Of a stretch of 64,000 nucleotides of DNA, positions 28,214 to 37,099 are shown one piece after another. The notes under the pieces are model-generated. The model ran no database searches and was not told the origin of the DNA. It saw nothing but the letters and a program-made list of their open reading frames with translations. Position 1 is the stretch's first letter; each line of letters opens with the position of its first letter. Origin of the DNA: Lederbergia galactosidilytica (GTDB lineage: Bacteria; Bacillota; Bacilli; Bacillales; Bacillaceae_C); assembly GCF_017873565.1 (NCBI RefSeq), contig NZ_JAGGKH010000009.1:62001-126000 (forward strand). Direction: 5' to 3'. Position numbers and translations under genes: made by a program.

Positions 28214-28858
28214 TTAAAAAAATCCATTACGTTGCAAGAAATCTTTTGTTAAACTCTGCTGCTTTCCCTTGGCTTGAAATACCATCTGCTCCACATATTT
28301 TCCCAATACATCACATTCCAAATTAACTACATCCCCAATTTCTTTGTTCGCTAATACTGTTTTCTCTTGAGTATGGGGAATCAGGGAAATGGTTACCTGA
28401 TTGTCTTCCACTTTAAAAATTGTTAACGAAGTGCCATCCAATGCAATGGAGCCTTTCGGCAATAAATACCTTTTCCATTCATCAGGAACTCTGAGTGTCA
28501 TGTATAAGGCATTTTCGACCTCATACTTTGAATGAACAACTGCCAAGCCGTCCACATGCCCTGTAACGAAATGGCCACCAAGCCGATCTTGAAGCGAAAG
28601 AGCCCGTTCTAAATGGACATCACTGCCGGTTTTTAACCTTTGTAAAGAGGTAGTGTGAAACGTTTCTGGCATCACATCTACGCTAAAATGGTCAGAGGAA
28701 AAATGAGTGACTGTTAAGCAAACACCGTTCACAGCAATACTGTGTCCTAATTCGATATCTTGCAAAATAGTATGAGCCGTAATCTCCAACTTTAGAGACT
28801 GTGGCCGGGCTTGAATATGAGCAATAGTACCAATTTCTTCAATGATCCCTGTAAACAT
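28214..28858 (-). CDS. ribE: Riboflavin synthase alpha chain RibE
   Basis: A 214-residue enzyme that dismutates two lumazines to riboflavin. The two homologous lumazine-binding halves are visible: [12 protein letters not shown] with [11 protein letters not shown] in the first, and [10 protein letters not shown] with [12 protein letters not shown] in the second. The ATG at 28858 is chosen because AAAGGAAG stands 7 bases before it; the upstream GTG at 28867 touches the ribosome site. The gene overlaps the ribD stop region, so the two are translated in tandem. Confidence 0.95.
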   Translation of the reverse strand: MFTGIIEEIGTIAHIQARPQSLKLEITAHTILQDIELGHSIAVNGVCLTVTHFSSDHFSVDVMPETFHTTSLQRLKTGSDVHLERALSLQDRLGGHFVTGHVDGLAVVHSKYEVENALYMTLRVPDEWKRYLLPKGSIALDGTSLTIFKVEDNQVTISLIPHTQEKTVLANKEIGDVVNLECDVLGKYVEQMVFQAKGKQQSLTKDFLQRNGFF

Positions 28859-29936
28859 TTGATTCACTTCCTTTTGGTAAAGCTGTCATTTTGATATCGG
28901 GCCCGATCATTTCCACTTTTTCAAATGTGAAAGGATAGGCTTCTGACATGGTAAGAGGATTTTCTCCTGTAATGGACGAGAGGGAGGATTTGCCTCCTAA
29001 TAATTTGGGTGCAACATAGACGATGACCTTTTGCATAGCTTTGGCGCTTAAAAAGGTAGCATGTATCGTTGCTCCACCTTCAACCAACAACGTCATAATA
29101 TTGTGTTTCGCTAATGCTTTTAAAACTTCAGAAACAGAAATTTTCTCAGTTGCTAAGCGGACGACTTTAACATGGCTTCCTTGTTCAAGCTGTTGTTGTC
29201 TTTTGCTTGATGCTTGCTGTCCACAAAAAATGAACGTTGGGGCTTCATCGTTTTGGATAACTTGACTGTTGGTTGGTGTTTGTAAATGTGTATCTAAAAT
29301 GACTCGAATAGGATTTTTTCCACCTTGGGGCAATCTGGTGGTGAGAAGGGGGTCATCGTGAAGAATCGTCTGCACACCGACTAAAATCGCATCATGTGTA
29401 GCGCGAAGTAAATGAACATCAAGTCGTGCTTCGTTACTTGTAATCCATTTACTATCTCCGGTTGCTGTTGCTATCTTTCCGTCTAATGTCATTGCTATTT
29501 TCATCGTAACGTAAGGTTGTTTTGTTTGAATATAATGAAAAAATGGTGCATATAGTTGGGCAGCTTCTTGTCTGCAGAGGCCAACATCCACTTGAATCAT
29601 GGCATCTTGCATGCGTTGGATCCCCTTACCTGCAACAAGTGGATTGGGATCTTGAGCTGCAATCCATACTTGTTTAATCCCATAAGCTATTACGGCATCA
29701 GCACATGGAGGCGTTTTTCCAGTATGAGCGCAAGGCTCTAAAGTAACATATAGATCTGCGTCACGAGCCTCGTCTCCAGCCATTTGGAGGGCTATCTGTT
29801 CTGCATGAGCCTCACCGGCCTTTAAGTGTGCGCCCATACCGATGACTTGACCGTTCTTCACGACAACCGCTCCTACAGGGGGATTAGGTGATGTCTGACC
29901 CGCAACTGTGCGCGCTAAAGATAAGGCTAACTCCAT
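28839..29936 (-). CDS. ribD: Bifunctional riboflavin deaminase/reductase RibD
   Basis: A 365-residue enzyme with an N-terminal pyrimidine deaminase (about 1-145; zinc ligands in HAEQIAL and PCAHTGKTPPC) and a C-terminal reductase (about 146-365; KIAMTLDGKIATATGDSKWI, LLVEGGATI). It carries out the second and third steps after GTP cyclohydrolase II. The ATG at 29936 is preceded by AAAGGA; the GTG at 29954 lies upstream of that site. It is the first gene of the riboswitch-controlled ribD-ribE-ribBA-ribH operon. Confidence 0.95.
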   Translation of the reverse strand: MELALSLARTVAGQTSPNPPVGAVVVKNGQVIGMGAHLKAGEAHAEQIALQMAGDEARDADLYVTLEPCAHTGKTPPCADAVIAYGIKQVWIAAQDPNPLVAGKGIQRMQDAMIQVDVGLCRQEAAQLYAPFFHYIQTKQPYVTMKIAMTLDGKIATATGDSKWITSNEARLDVHLLRATHDAILVGVQTILHDDPLLTTRLPQGGKNPIRVILDTHLQTPTNSQVIQNDEAPTFIFCGQQASSKRQQQLEQGSHVKVVRLATEKISVSEVLKALAKHNIMTLLVEGGATIHATFLSAKAMQKVIVYVAPKLLGGKSSLSSITGENPLTMSEAYPFTFEKVEMIGPDIKMTALPKGSESNVYRDH

Positions 29937-30002
29937 ATAATTTTCCTTTAACACAACCTGTCAACACTCCAATATCTGTATTCCTTACGAACGAATGAAA
30001 AT

Positions 30003-30036
30003 AAAAAAGCCCCGCAAACATAGTAGCGGGGCTTTT
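30003..30036 (-). terminator. Riboswitch-controlled terminator of the rib operon
   Basis: AAAAGCCCCGC and GCGGGGCTTTTTT form a strong hairpin with a T run on the minus strand, between the FMN aptamer and ribD. It is the expected expression platform that stops transcription when FMN is bound. Confidence 0.85.
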
Positions 30037-30204
30037 AGACATGTTTAAATAAACATCGGTCTACACATGACTATCAGAGTTTCCTACTAGCAGCCATTCA
30101 AAAAATAGAGGAACTTTTTACTTCCATTTTGAACGATACTAATAAAACAGAAAACTTCTGAATAAATGCGTAAAAAACGCATAGAAAAATAGACTTTGTT
30201 CAAT

Positions 30205-30356
30205 TCTCCTTCTCCCATCCAGACTTTCACTGTCGGCTTTGGAATTCCACCAAATCCACCTTCCGCCTATACAAAAGCATCCGGGTCACGGACTAAGAGC
30301 ATGATTGCTCATCACCGCCGGTAGGGAATTTCACCCTGCCCCGAAGGAATATATTC
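30205..30356 (-). promoter_or_regulatory. FMN riboswitch (RFN element)
   Basis: On the minus strand the sequence begins ATTCCTTCGGGGCAGGGTG, continues with the conserved AATTCCCTACCGGCGGTGATG and ends with GTGAAAGTCTGGATGGGAGA. These are the invariant parts of the RFN aptamer in correct order. It lies about 270 bases upstream of ribD with the terminator between. Confidence 0.97.
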
Positions 30357-30443
30357 GATTGCAAATTAGCGTAACATAATATTGTGCAAAAAAGCAAAAG
30401 AAAAGTTACTTCCGTTTTTAAAAGGTCGGAAAGACCTATTCGC

Positions 30444-30884
30444 TTATTCAAAAATATAAGATAAAGCTTTCACAGCTTGGTCTACATTTACAACTGTTAC
30501 ATTCGCTTTCTCTGACAACTCTTTTAATGGATGATGTAATTCCTCTGGCCGTATTAAAATAAGCGGTTTATTCATCGATATGGCTGCACTTGCATCCATC
30601 GCAGTATTCCATTGTCGATACTTTTCCCCGAAAAGGGCTACGACAATATCTGCTTTTTTTAATAAGACTTCTGTGCGCAAGTTATTAAAACTAGAAGCGG
30701 CAGCATCATGGAAAATAGCATTTGGCTGTGAACCAAGTATTTCTTCACCGATATCATCTGATCGATCATGATCTTCCATGGGCCCAACGAAATCAATTGG
30801 TAGATTTAATGCTTCCGCCTTTTTCTTAATGTCTGATCGCCATTCACTGTGAATCTCACCGGCAAGATAAACGGTTAATCTCAT
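30444..30884 (-). CDS. ytoQ: YtoQ family protein
   Basis: A 146-residue protein similar in length and start (MRLTVYLAGEIHSEWR) to B. subtilis YtoQ. The fold looks related to nucleoside 2-deoxyribosyltransferase/TIR-like Rossmann proteins (the SDDIGEEILG segment, then LLKKADIVVALFGEKYRQWN and DASAAISMNKPLILI), but no activity is established. AAAGGAGGG precedes the ATG. It stands alone, upstream of and in the same direction as the rib operon, and in B. subtilis it is a neighbour of ytoP and ytpP. Confidence 0.85.
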   Translation of the reverse strand: MRLTVYLAGEIHSEWRSDIKKKAEALNLPIDFVGPMEDHDRSDDIGEEILGSQPNAIFHDAAASSFNNLRTEVLLKKADIVVALFGEKYRQWNTAMDASAAISMNKPLILIRPEELHHPLKELSEKANVTVVNVDQAVKALSYIFE

Positions 30885-30968
30885 ACTGAATCCCTCCTTT
30901 AAGATATAAATTCCATTTTAGCAGTTTCTTGGCAGCTATGCCTTCAAAAGGAATTTCCAGCGCAGGGG

Positions 30969-30998
30969 TTGTCAACGTATTTTTACAAATAGTATGAT
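30969..30998 (+). promoter_or_regulatory. Candidate promoter of the lipoprotein gene
   Basis: TTGTCA (30969-30974) and TATGAT (30993-30998) are 18 bases apart. This predicts a leader of about 170 bases before the lipoprotein gene at 31175. No further feature was found in that leader. Confidence 0.5.
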
Positions 30999-31174
30999 AG
31001 AACTAGAATTTTAGAGGTTGTTCAAAAAATTAGTTTATTTGCTGTAGTTGGTGATTAGGACTTATGAAAAATTTTTGTTTATGCATATCACTACACAAAA
31101 GGGCATTTAGCAGATATTAGTCTTTAGCCAATATATCCTTTTTGAACACATATTTAGATTTAGGGGGAAACAAA

Positions 31175-31687
31175 ATGTTTAAAAAAGCAATGACTGGCTC
31201 AATCATCATTTTTAGTATGCTATTCATTGCCGCTTGTGGAGCATCTATTGAAACAGAACAGGACAAAGCTGTGGAACAGGCCGAAAAGGCTTTCAATGGA
31301 GAGCCAGAAGTGGCAAACCAAGAGATCCAGTCGATTGAATTCTATTTGCCTGCCGATATTTCCATAAAGGATGATAAACCTAATAATATTATTCTTGATA
31401 AAAGGGACCATCCATATATCCTTTTTTATAATCCAAATGAGAAAGAAGATAGCCAAGCTTTATATAATCTCTTACTTGACACTGATCAGCCTTTGATCGT
31501 TAATCAAACTTTTACAAAAGATCAACGCTTTGGTTATCTAGTCATTACCGAAATCGAAGAGGAAGAGACATATGAAGTGACCGCTGGGATTGGTGGAACA
31601 AAAGCAACGACAGAATCAGCTGTTAAGAATGTATCGGAAGATGCAAAAAACTTAATGGAGATTGTTCGTTCCAGTTCAATACAATAA
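31175..31687 (+). CDS. Predicted lipoprotein
   Basis: A 170-residue exported protein: signal peptide MFKKAMTGSIIIFSMLFIAAC with a lipobox, so Cys21 should be lipidated. The mature part is acidic, with a helical segment (DKAVEQAEKAFNGEPE) and then a beta-rich region (SIEFYLPADISI, YILFYNPNEKED, FGYLVITEIEEEE). The ATG at 31175 follows AGGGGGA; an upstream in-frame ATG at 31142 lacks a ribosome site. The function is unknown. Similar lipoproteins occur near ytpP in Bacillus. Confidence 0.72.
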   Translation: MFKKAMTGSIIIFSMLFIAACGASIETEQDKAVEQAEKAFNGEPEVANQEIQSIEFYLPADISIKDDKPNNIILDKRDHPYILFYNPNEKEDSQALYNLLLDTDQPLIVNQTFTKDQRFGYLVITEIEEEETYEVTAGIGGTKATTESAVKNVSEDAKNLMEIVRSSSIQ

Positions 31688-31697
31688 TGATTTACGT

Positions 31698-31723
31698 AGG
31701 GACCTCTAGCAGGGTCCCTTTTT
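31698..31723 (+). terminator. Terminator of the lipoprotein gene
   Basis: AGGGACC and GGTCCCT pair, followed by T5. Confidence 0.85.
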
Positions 31724-31797
31724 AGTGTACATGAAGGGGAATGAAAATCTTTATTACCCCCTTTAGAGAAAAATATTTAAAAAAAGATAGACAAAAA

Positions 31798-31829
31798 TGT
31801 AAAGTGTCTTTACACTAGTTAAGTATAAT
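31798..31829 (+). promoter_or_regulatory. TnrA/GlnR-type box at the EIIC-like gene promoter
   Basis: TGTAA-AGTGTCT-TTACA (31798-31814) fits the TnrA/GlnR consensus TGTNA-N7-TNACA at every defined position and is a nearly perfect 17-bp palindrome. A TATAAT -10 lies at 31824-31829. The palindrome centre falls near -30, covering the -35 region, so repression is more likely than activation. Confidence 0.62.
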
Positions 31830-31851
31830 GGTTGACAAGGGGGTCAGGGAG

Positions 31852-32868
31852 ATGAGTTTTTTAGAAAAGAAGGGTGTACGGATCTCAGTTAAAACATATT
31901 TAGTGGATGCCTTGAGTTATATGGCCTTAGGGCTTTTTTCGTCTCTCATTATTGGTTTAATCATAAAAACAATTGGCGAACAACTACATTGGCCACTTTT
32001 TGTAGAAATGGGTCAGCTGGCGATGGATCTAATGGGACCGGCAATTGGAGCGGCGATTGCAGTTGGACTTGGAGCACCCCCACTTGTGATCTTTGCAGCG
32101 GTTGCTACTGGTGCCGCAGGTGCAGCGCTTGGGGGAGGGCCGGCAGGGAGTTATCTTGCAGCACTTATTTCGATTGAAATAGGAAAGCTCGTTAGTAAGG
32201 AAACAAAGGTGGATATTATTGTGACTCCTTTTGTGACGATTTTCACAGGTTTTCTTGTCGCAAAATTTATTGGTCCGACGATTGGAAAATTTTTAACTGT
32301 GTTCGGCAGCTGGATTGTTTGGGCAACTGAGCAAAAGCCGATTTTAATGGGGATTCTTGTAGCGACGTTAATGGGCCTTGCTTTAACAGCGCCAATCTCA
32401 AGTGCAGCCATCGCGCTTATGCTTGATTTAAGTGGTTTAGCGGCAGGCGCAGCGACGATTGGCTGTTGCGCTCAAATGGTCGGATTTGCCGTTTCCAGCT
32501 ATCGAGAGAACAAGTTAGGAGGATTATTAGCGATTGGAATGGGTACGTCAATGCTTCAAGTGCCAAATATTATTCGCTACCCTTTGATTTTAATTCCACC
32601 AACAGTTGCTGGGATTGTCATCGCACCTTTTGCAACGACGATTTGGCCGATGACAAGTAATGCAGCAGGAGCTGGAATGGGAACAAGTGGATTTGTAGGT
32701 CAAATTATGACCTTCCAAACGATGGGTTTTTCCGTAGCAGTGCTAATCCAAGTCATTGTATTGCATATTTTGGCTCCAGCTGTGATAAGCTTATGTTTAT
32801 CAGAAGTAATGAGAAAATTGGGCTGGATTAAACCAGGCCAAATGCTAATCAATACTGGAGGGAAATAA
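31852..32868 (+). CDS. PTS EIIC-like (EIIC_2 family) membrane protein
   Basis: A 338-residue membrane protein with 8-10 hydrophobic segments, of the EIIC_2 family (relatives of PTS permease domains without attached EIIA or EIIB). Gly- and Ala-rich helices (GAAIAVGLGAPPLVIFAAVA) and NAAGAGMGTSGFVGQIMTF are characteristic. No PTS partner genes are nearby, so it may transport or sense a ligand without phosphorylation. The ATG at 31852 is placed eight bases after AGGGGG; an ATG at 31828 lies upstream of that site. A TnrA/GlnR-type palindrome sits in its promoter. ytpP follows 3 bases downstream. Confidence 0.78.
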   Translation: MSFLEKKGVRISVKTYLVDALSYMALGLFSSLIIGLIIKTIGEQLHWPLFVEMGQLAMDLMGPAIGAAIAVGLGAPPLVIFAAVATGAAGAALGGGPAGSYLAALISIEIGKLVSKETKVDIIVTPFVTIFTGFLVAKFIGPTIGKFLTVFGSWIVWATEQKPILMGILVATLMGLALTAPISSAAIALMLDLSGLAAGAATIGCCAQMVGFAVSSYRENKLGGLLAIGMGTSMLQVPNIIRYPLILIPPTVAGIVIAPFATTIWPMTSNAAGAGMGTSGFVGQIMTFQTMGFSVAVLIQVIVLHILAPAVISLCLSEVMRKLGWIKPGQMLINTGGK

Positions 32869-32871
32869 AAA

Positions 32872-33189
32872 ATGGAAAAACTACAATCAATGGAACAATT
32901 TGATCAACTGAAAAAGGAAGAGCGCACAATCTTTATGTTCTCTGCTGATTGGTGCCCAGATTGCAGATTTATTGACCCATTCTTACCAAGACTTGAAGCA
33001 GACTACCCAGAATACACATTTATCTATGTGGATCGTGATCAATTTATCGATCTTTGTAGTCAATTGGACATCTTCGGAATCCCAAGCTTCCTTGCCTTCC
33101 ATAATGGTGAAGAAGCAGGTCGCTTCGTCAGCAAAGATCGGAAAACATTAGAAGAAATTGAAGACTTTATCAATGGACTTGCGGAATAA
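32872..33189 (+). CDS. ytpP: Thioredoxin-like protein YtpP
   Basis: A 105-residue thioredoxin-fold protein with the active site FSADWCPDCRF and the cis-Pro loop FGIPSFLAF. The CPDC motif differs from the CGPC of classical thioredoxin. The length and neighbours (ytpQ, ytpR) match B. subtilis YtpP, which has been linked to low-molecular-weight thiol chemistry. It starts 3 bases after the EIIC-like gene, so the two are probably co-transcribed. Confidence 0.93.
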   Translation: MEKLQSMEQFDQLKKEERTIFMFSADWCPDCRFIDPFLPRLEADYPEYTFIYVDRDQFIDLCSQLDIFGIPSFLAFHNGEEAGRFVSKDRKTLEEIEDFINGLAE

Positions 33190-33199
33190 TGAAGAAAGA

Positions 33200-33236
33200 A
33201 AACCTGTACTCCTTGAACATAGGGTGCAGGTTTTTT
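33200..33236 (+). terminator. Terminator of ytpP
   Basis: AACCTGTACTCC pairs with GGGTGCAGGTT, followed by T6. Confidence 0.82.
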
Positions 33237-33387
33237 CGTCAGACAGTATATTGAATCTTAATCTGCTCATAACGACTAGCGAAAAGATGTCACTAAGATT
33301 AAGAATTCATCATCCTCAAATTTTGAGACTCTGGCCCATTTTGTGTAAAATAAACATTAGTGTAATTTCCCAAAGGAGGGGAGTGGT

Positions 33388-34209
33388 GTGAAAATGGATG
33401 AAAAGAAAATGAGAAGAGAATTGGAACAACGTCTCAAACGGCCAGGGCGTCACCTTAAATATGATCGAGAGACAGAAACAGTGCGTGTTGAGAGTGAAGA
33501 TACAGGCAAAGGAATGGAAATTGCTTTATCTCCTTTGGTTGCGAAATGGCATGAGCGTAAAGATACAGCTATCGATGAAGTGGTTTATTATGTGGAAGAG
33601 GCTCTTAAAGTAATGGGCAAGGACCAAGAAGTGGCTGGCCAGGAGAAGAAAATTTATCCTGTCATTCGTTCAACTTCATTTCCGAAAGAAACGGAAAGTG
33701 GAGCGTTATTTCTGACGGATGATCATACAGCAGAGACAAGAATTTATTATGCGCTCGATCTTGGTAAGACATATCGTCTTTTAGATGAACAATTAATTGA
33801 AAAAGAAGGGCTTGATCCACAAAAGGTTCGAGAAATCGCTCGTTTTAATGTTCGTTCCCTTCCTGTGAAGTTAAAAAAAGATACATTGCGTGGAAACGAT
33901 TTTTATTTCTTGAATACAAATGATGGCTATGATGCCAGTCGCATCTTAAATGAAAAGTTTTTACAAGAAAAAGCAGAAACAATTGAAGGGGATATGATTG
34001 TTGCTGTTCCACACCAAGATGTATTAATCATCGGGGATATTCGTAATGCTACTGGCTATGACATTTTATCAGAACTGACGATGAGCTTTTTTACTTCTGG
34101 TAAAGTGCCAATTACGGCCTTATCCTTTACATATGAAGAAGGAAAATTAGCGCCGATTTTTATATTGGCTCAAGACCAAAAAAAGTCAAAGGAAGAGGAG
34201 AAGGAATAA
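33388..34209 (+). CDS. ytpQ: DUF1444 protein YtpQ
   Basis: A 273-residue soluble protein of the DUF1444 family, collinear with B. subtilis YtpQ. It starts with a basic helix (KKMRRELEQRLKRPGRHLKY), followed by alternating alpha/beta segments, e.g. FNVRSLPVKLKKDTLRGNDF and VAVPHQDVLIIGDI. No enzyme motif is visible and the function is unknown. The GTG at 33388 follows GGAGGGG; an ATG two codons later is an alternative. ytpR begins at the base after its stop. Confidence 0.88.
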   Translation: MKMDEKKMRRELEQRLKRPGRHLKYDRETETVRVESEDTGKGMEIALSPLVAKWHERKDTAIDEVVYYVEEALKVMGKDQEVAGQEKKIYPVIRSTSFPKETESGALFLTDDHTAETRIYYALDLGKTYRLLDEQLIEKEGLDPQKVREIARFNVRSLPVKLKKDTLRGNDFYFLNTNDGYDASRILNEKFLQEKAETIEGDMIVAVPHQDVLIIGDIRNATGYDILSELTMSFFTSGKVPITALSFTYEEGKLAPIFILAQDQKKSKEEEKE

Positions 34210-34812
34210 ATGAATGTTTTTTATAATTTAAAAGGGATTGGTGACACTTTATTAATCGCTATTCGAGATTGTGAGCATCCAACATTCGAAAGAAAAGGTG
34301 ATGTGGCGCGAATTTTTGATGAAAAGACGAAGGAAACAAGCGGTTTTAACCTCTTTCATGCTTCTCAGTATGTGCAAGTGGAAGCTAATGGTCAAGTGGA
34401 ACTAAATGAAGAGCTTGTTGAAAAAATGAATGCAGCAATCATGAAAAATGGTTTTGATGAACAGCTTGAGGCAGATTTCACACCAAAATTTGTTGTCGGA
34501 TTTGTAAAGGAAAAAGAGAAACACCCGAATGCCGATAAATTAAGCATTTGTAAAGTCGATGTGGGAACAGAGGAATTACAAATAGTCTGTGGTGCACCAA
34601 ATGTCGATGCTGGACAAAAAGTAGTAGTGGCGAAAGTCGGAGCTGTTATGCCAAGCGGAATGGTCATTAAAGATGCAGAATTGCGCGGCGTACCATCAAG
34701 TGGAATGATTTGTTCAGCGAAAGAATTGGATCTGCCTAATGCTCCCCAAGAAAAAGGGATCCTAGTGCTTGAAGCAGATGCTTATGAAATTGGACAGGCA
34801 TTTCACTCATAA
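34210..34812 (+). CDS. ytpR: tRNA-binding domain protein YtpR
   Basis: A 200-residue protein whose C-terminal half (about 95-200) is an OB-fold tRNA-binding domain of the EMAP II/Trbp111 type, as found at the start of PheT. Motifs: [59 protein letters not shown]. The N-terminal half is specific to Bacilli. Its precise role is unknown. The terminator after it marks the point where the B. subtilis gene order would continue with sftA but is broken here by about 10 kb. Confidence 0.92.
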   Translation: MNVFYNLKGIGDTLLIAIRDCEHPTFERKGDVARIFDEKTKETSGFNLFHASQYVQVEANGQVELNEELVEKMNAAIMKNGFDEQLEADFTPKFVVGFVKEKEKHPNADKLSICKVDVGTEELQIVCGAPNVDAGQKVVVAKVGAVMPSGMVIKDAELRGVPSSGMICSAKELDLPNAPQEKGILVLEADAYEIGQAFHS

Positions 34813-34842
34813 TATGAAATTAAATTTTTTAGAGCCATCTAA

Positions 34843-34885
34843 ACAAGTGGAGAAAACAACTCGTTTTCTCCACTTGTTTCTATTT
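34843..34885 (+). terminator. Terminator of ytpQR
   Basis: ACAAGTGGAGAAAAC and GTTTTCTCCACTTGT form a 15-bp perfect stem, followed by a T-rich stretch. Confidence 0.88.
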
Positions 34886-35060
34886 TTAGCTAATGTTCAA
34901 ATGAGAAAACATCAGTGACATGATATTTCATCGCTAAATTTGGATTGATCATTCTCTCATTATAGATTAAACAAATTTTACATTGATTATCATTAGAAAT
35001 GAAAAAGTCCCGCTTTTTAGAAAAATTTCTACAATTCATACATAAATAAGCAAAAAATGC

Positions 35061-35127
35061 TTGTCAAAGTCAGTGATTATGATAGAATTTTGGATGGCTT
35101 GACTTTGATGAGAGTTCAAAGTCGAAT
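35061..35127 (+). promoter_or_regulatory. sulP promoter and leader hairpin
   Basis: TTGTCA (35061-35066) and TAGAAT (35083-35088) are spaced 16 bases. The leader then forms the hairpin GACTTTGA...TTCAAAGTC (35101-35123) followed by AATAAAAAA. The rest of the 339-base gap (34886-35060) is AT-rich without a gene. Confidence 0.55.
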
Positions 35128-35151
35128 AAAAAATATAATCGAGGTGTTTGT

Positions 35152-36603
35152 TTGAAAACATATTCACTAAAAGAACAATGGTTTGGGAATGTGAAAGGGG
35201 ATATTTTGTCAGGGATTGTAGTTGCTCTGGCTCTAATCCCAGAAGCCATTGCCTTTTCCATTATTGCTGGTGTGGACCCAATGGTTGGGTTGTATGCCTC
35301 CTTTACAATGGCAGTGGTGATTTCTTTTGCTGGTGGCCGACCTGCGATGATTTCAGCTGCAACAGGTGCGATGGCCTTAGTGGCAGTTTCGCTTGTCGCA
35401 GATCATGGATTACAGTATTTACTCGCGGCCACGATTTTAACAGGGGTACTGCAAATTGTATTTGGTATTTTTAAATTAGCAAGATTTATGAAGTATGTTC
35501 CACGGTCTGTCATGATAGGTTTTGTTAATGCCTTAGCAATCCTCATCTTTATGGCCCAACTTGATCATTTTGTCGGTGAAAAATGGCCGATGTATTTAAT
35601 GGTGGTCGGAGCCTTAGCGATCATCTATTTATTTCCAAAAGTCACAAAAGCCGTACCTTCACCATTGGTAGCGATTATTGTGATTACGCTCATTGCCATT
35701 CTAACGAAGAGTGATGTACGGACTGTCGGCGATATGGGGAATTTAAAATCCGCTTTACCTACTTTTCTAATCCCTGATATCCCTTTTAATTTGGAAACAT
35801 TGAAAATCATCTTTCCTTATTCACTTTCGCTTGCCTTAGTCGGGCTATTGGAATCATTATTAACGGCTTCGATTGTAGATGATATGACCGATACAACAAG
35901 TAATAAACACCGTGAGACACGAGGGCAGGGAATCGCTAATATTGTCACCGGTTTTTTCGGAGGAATGGCCGGTTGTGCGATGATTGGTCAGTCTGTTATT
36001 AACGTGAAATCCGGTGGTAGAGGGAGATTGTCAACCTTTGTGGCAGGAGCCTTTCTTTTGTTTTTAATTCTTGTGCTCGGAAACGTGGTTGTGCAAATTC
36101 CAATGGCAGCCCTTGTTGGTGTTATGTTCATGGTTTCCATTGGGACATTTGATTGGGCTGCATTGAAAAACCTTCGCAAGACACCGATCACAGATTCGAT
36201 TGTAATGGTTGTAACGGTCATCACGGTCGTCGCTACTGGGGATCTTTCCAAAGGGGTAATAGCTGGTGTGATTTTGAGTGCTGTTTTCTTTGTGGCAAAG
36301 ATTTCAAAATTAAAAATCAGCTCAACGAAGAAAGATACTAAGCGTATTTATACGATTAGCGGACAAGTCTTCTTTGCTTCTGTTGAGGAATTAGTCGATT
36401 CTATTGATATGGAAACTCCCGAGAAAGACATTGTCATTGACTTTAGCCAAGCGCATGTTTGGGATGACTCTGGGGTTGCTGCCATTGATAAAATTGTATT
36501 AAAATTGGAAGAAAGTGGTAAGAACGTCCAGTTAACCGGTATGAATAAACCGAGTTCGAATCTAGTCAAACGCTTGGCCATCCATAGTAAAGTGGATGTG
36601 TGA
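35152..36603 (+). CDS. SulP family anion transporter with STAS domain
   Basis: A 483-residue transporter. Residues 1-375 form the SulP membrane core ([23 protein letters not shown] is the family signature; [24 protein letters not shown] is a second conserved segment). Residues about 385-483 are a cytoplasmic STAS domain ([25 protein letters not shown]). Members carry sulfate or bicarbonate, often with sodium; the substrate cannot be told here. The start is TTG with GAGGTG before it. The next gene encodes a Usp protein 26 bases on, a pairing seen in other bacteria. Confidence 0.9.
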   Translation: MKTYSLKEQWFGNVKGDILSGIVVALALIPEAIAFSIIAGVDPMVGLYASFTMAVVISFAGGRPAMISAATGAMALVAVSLVADHGLQYLLAATILTGVLQIVFGIFKLARFMKYVPRSVMIGFVNALAILIFMAQLDHFVGEKWPMYLMVVGALAIIYLFPKVTKAVPSPLVAIIVITLIAILTKSDVRTVGDMGNLKSALPTFLIPDIPFNLETLKIIFPYSLSLALVGLLESLLTASIVDDMTDTTSNKHRETRGQGIANIVTGFFGGMAGCAMIGQSVINVKSGGRGRLSTFVAGAFLLFLILVLGNVVVQIPMAALVGVMFMVSIGTFDWAALKNLRKTPITDSIVMVVTVITVVATGDLSKGVIAGVILSAVFFVAKISKLKISSTKKDTKRIYTISGQVFFASVEELVDSIDMETPEKDIVIDFSQAHVWDDSGVAAIDKIVLKLEESGKNVQLTGMNKPSSNLVKRLAIHSKVDV

Positions 36604-36629
36604 GTTTCACTTTAGAGGAGGAGTAATAC

Positions 36630-37049
36630 GTGTATAATAGAATTTTACTAGCAGCAGATGGATCTGAATACTCGCTACGCGCAGCTGGAGAGACCTTAAA
36701 AATAGCGATCTTAGCTAAAAATGTAGAAGTTGAAATTGTTTTTGTAATGGATTATTCTAAGGCTAAATCTGAGGTCCTTCATAGTAAAGACCCTGAAGTG
36801 TTAGAATTTGAAAGACGTCAAAAAATACTTCCAATTGAAGAATACTTTAGTAGAGAAGGCGTTAAATATAAAACAACTATGTTGCATGGTGATCCAGGAC
36901 CTGCTATTGTCGAATATGCTAACAAGCAAGCTTGTGATTTAGTAGTTGTTGGAAGTCGTGGGCTCAATAGTTTACAAGAAATGGTACTTGGTAGTGTTAG
37001 CCATAAAGTTGCAAAACGGGTTGAATGCCCTGTATTGATTGTAAAATGA
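36630..37049 (+). CDS. Universal stress protein (UspA family)
   Basis: A 139-residue single-domain Usp. The ATP-binding signature GSRGLNSLQEMVLGSVSHKV (G-2X-G-9X-G-S) suggests the nucleotide-binding subclass, and ILLAADGSEYS is the conserved first strand. It starts with GTG behind AGGAGGAG and is co-transcribed with the SulP gene, perhaps regulating it. A terminator follows whose T tract abuts the tnpB element. Confidence 0.9.
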   Translation: MYNRILLAADGSEYSLRAAGETLKIAILAKNVEVEIVFVMDYSKAKSEVLHSKDPEVLEFERRQKILPIEEYFSREGVKYKTTMLHGDPGPAIVEYANKQACDLVVVGSRGLNSLQEMVLGSVSHKVAKRVECPVLIVK

Positions 37050-37058
37050 TAACAAAGA

Positions 37059-37099
37059 AGAGATTGGGAAAAAATATTAAGTTTTCCAATCTCTTTTTA
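37059..37099 (+). terminator. Terminator of the sulP-usp operon
   Basis: AGAGATTGGGAAAA and TTTTCCAATCTCT form a stem, followed by T5AAC. The left end of the tnpB element begins right after it. Confidence 0.82.

Noticed and set aside
34975-35010. Fur-like box before sulP (TTGATTATCATTAG)
   Set aside because: Only one half of the 7-1-7 inverted repeat is present; the gene has no iron link.
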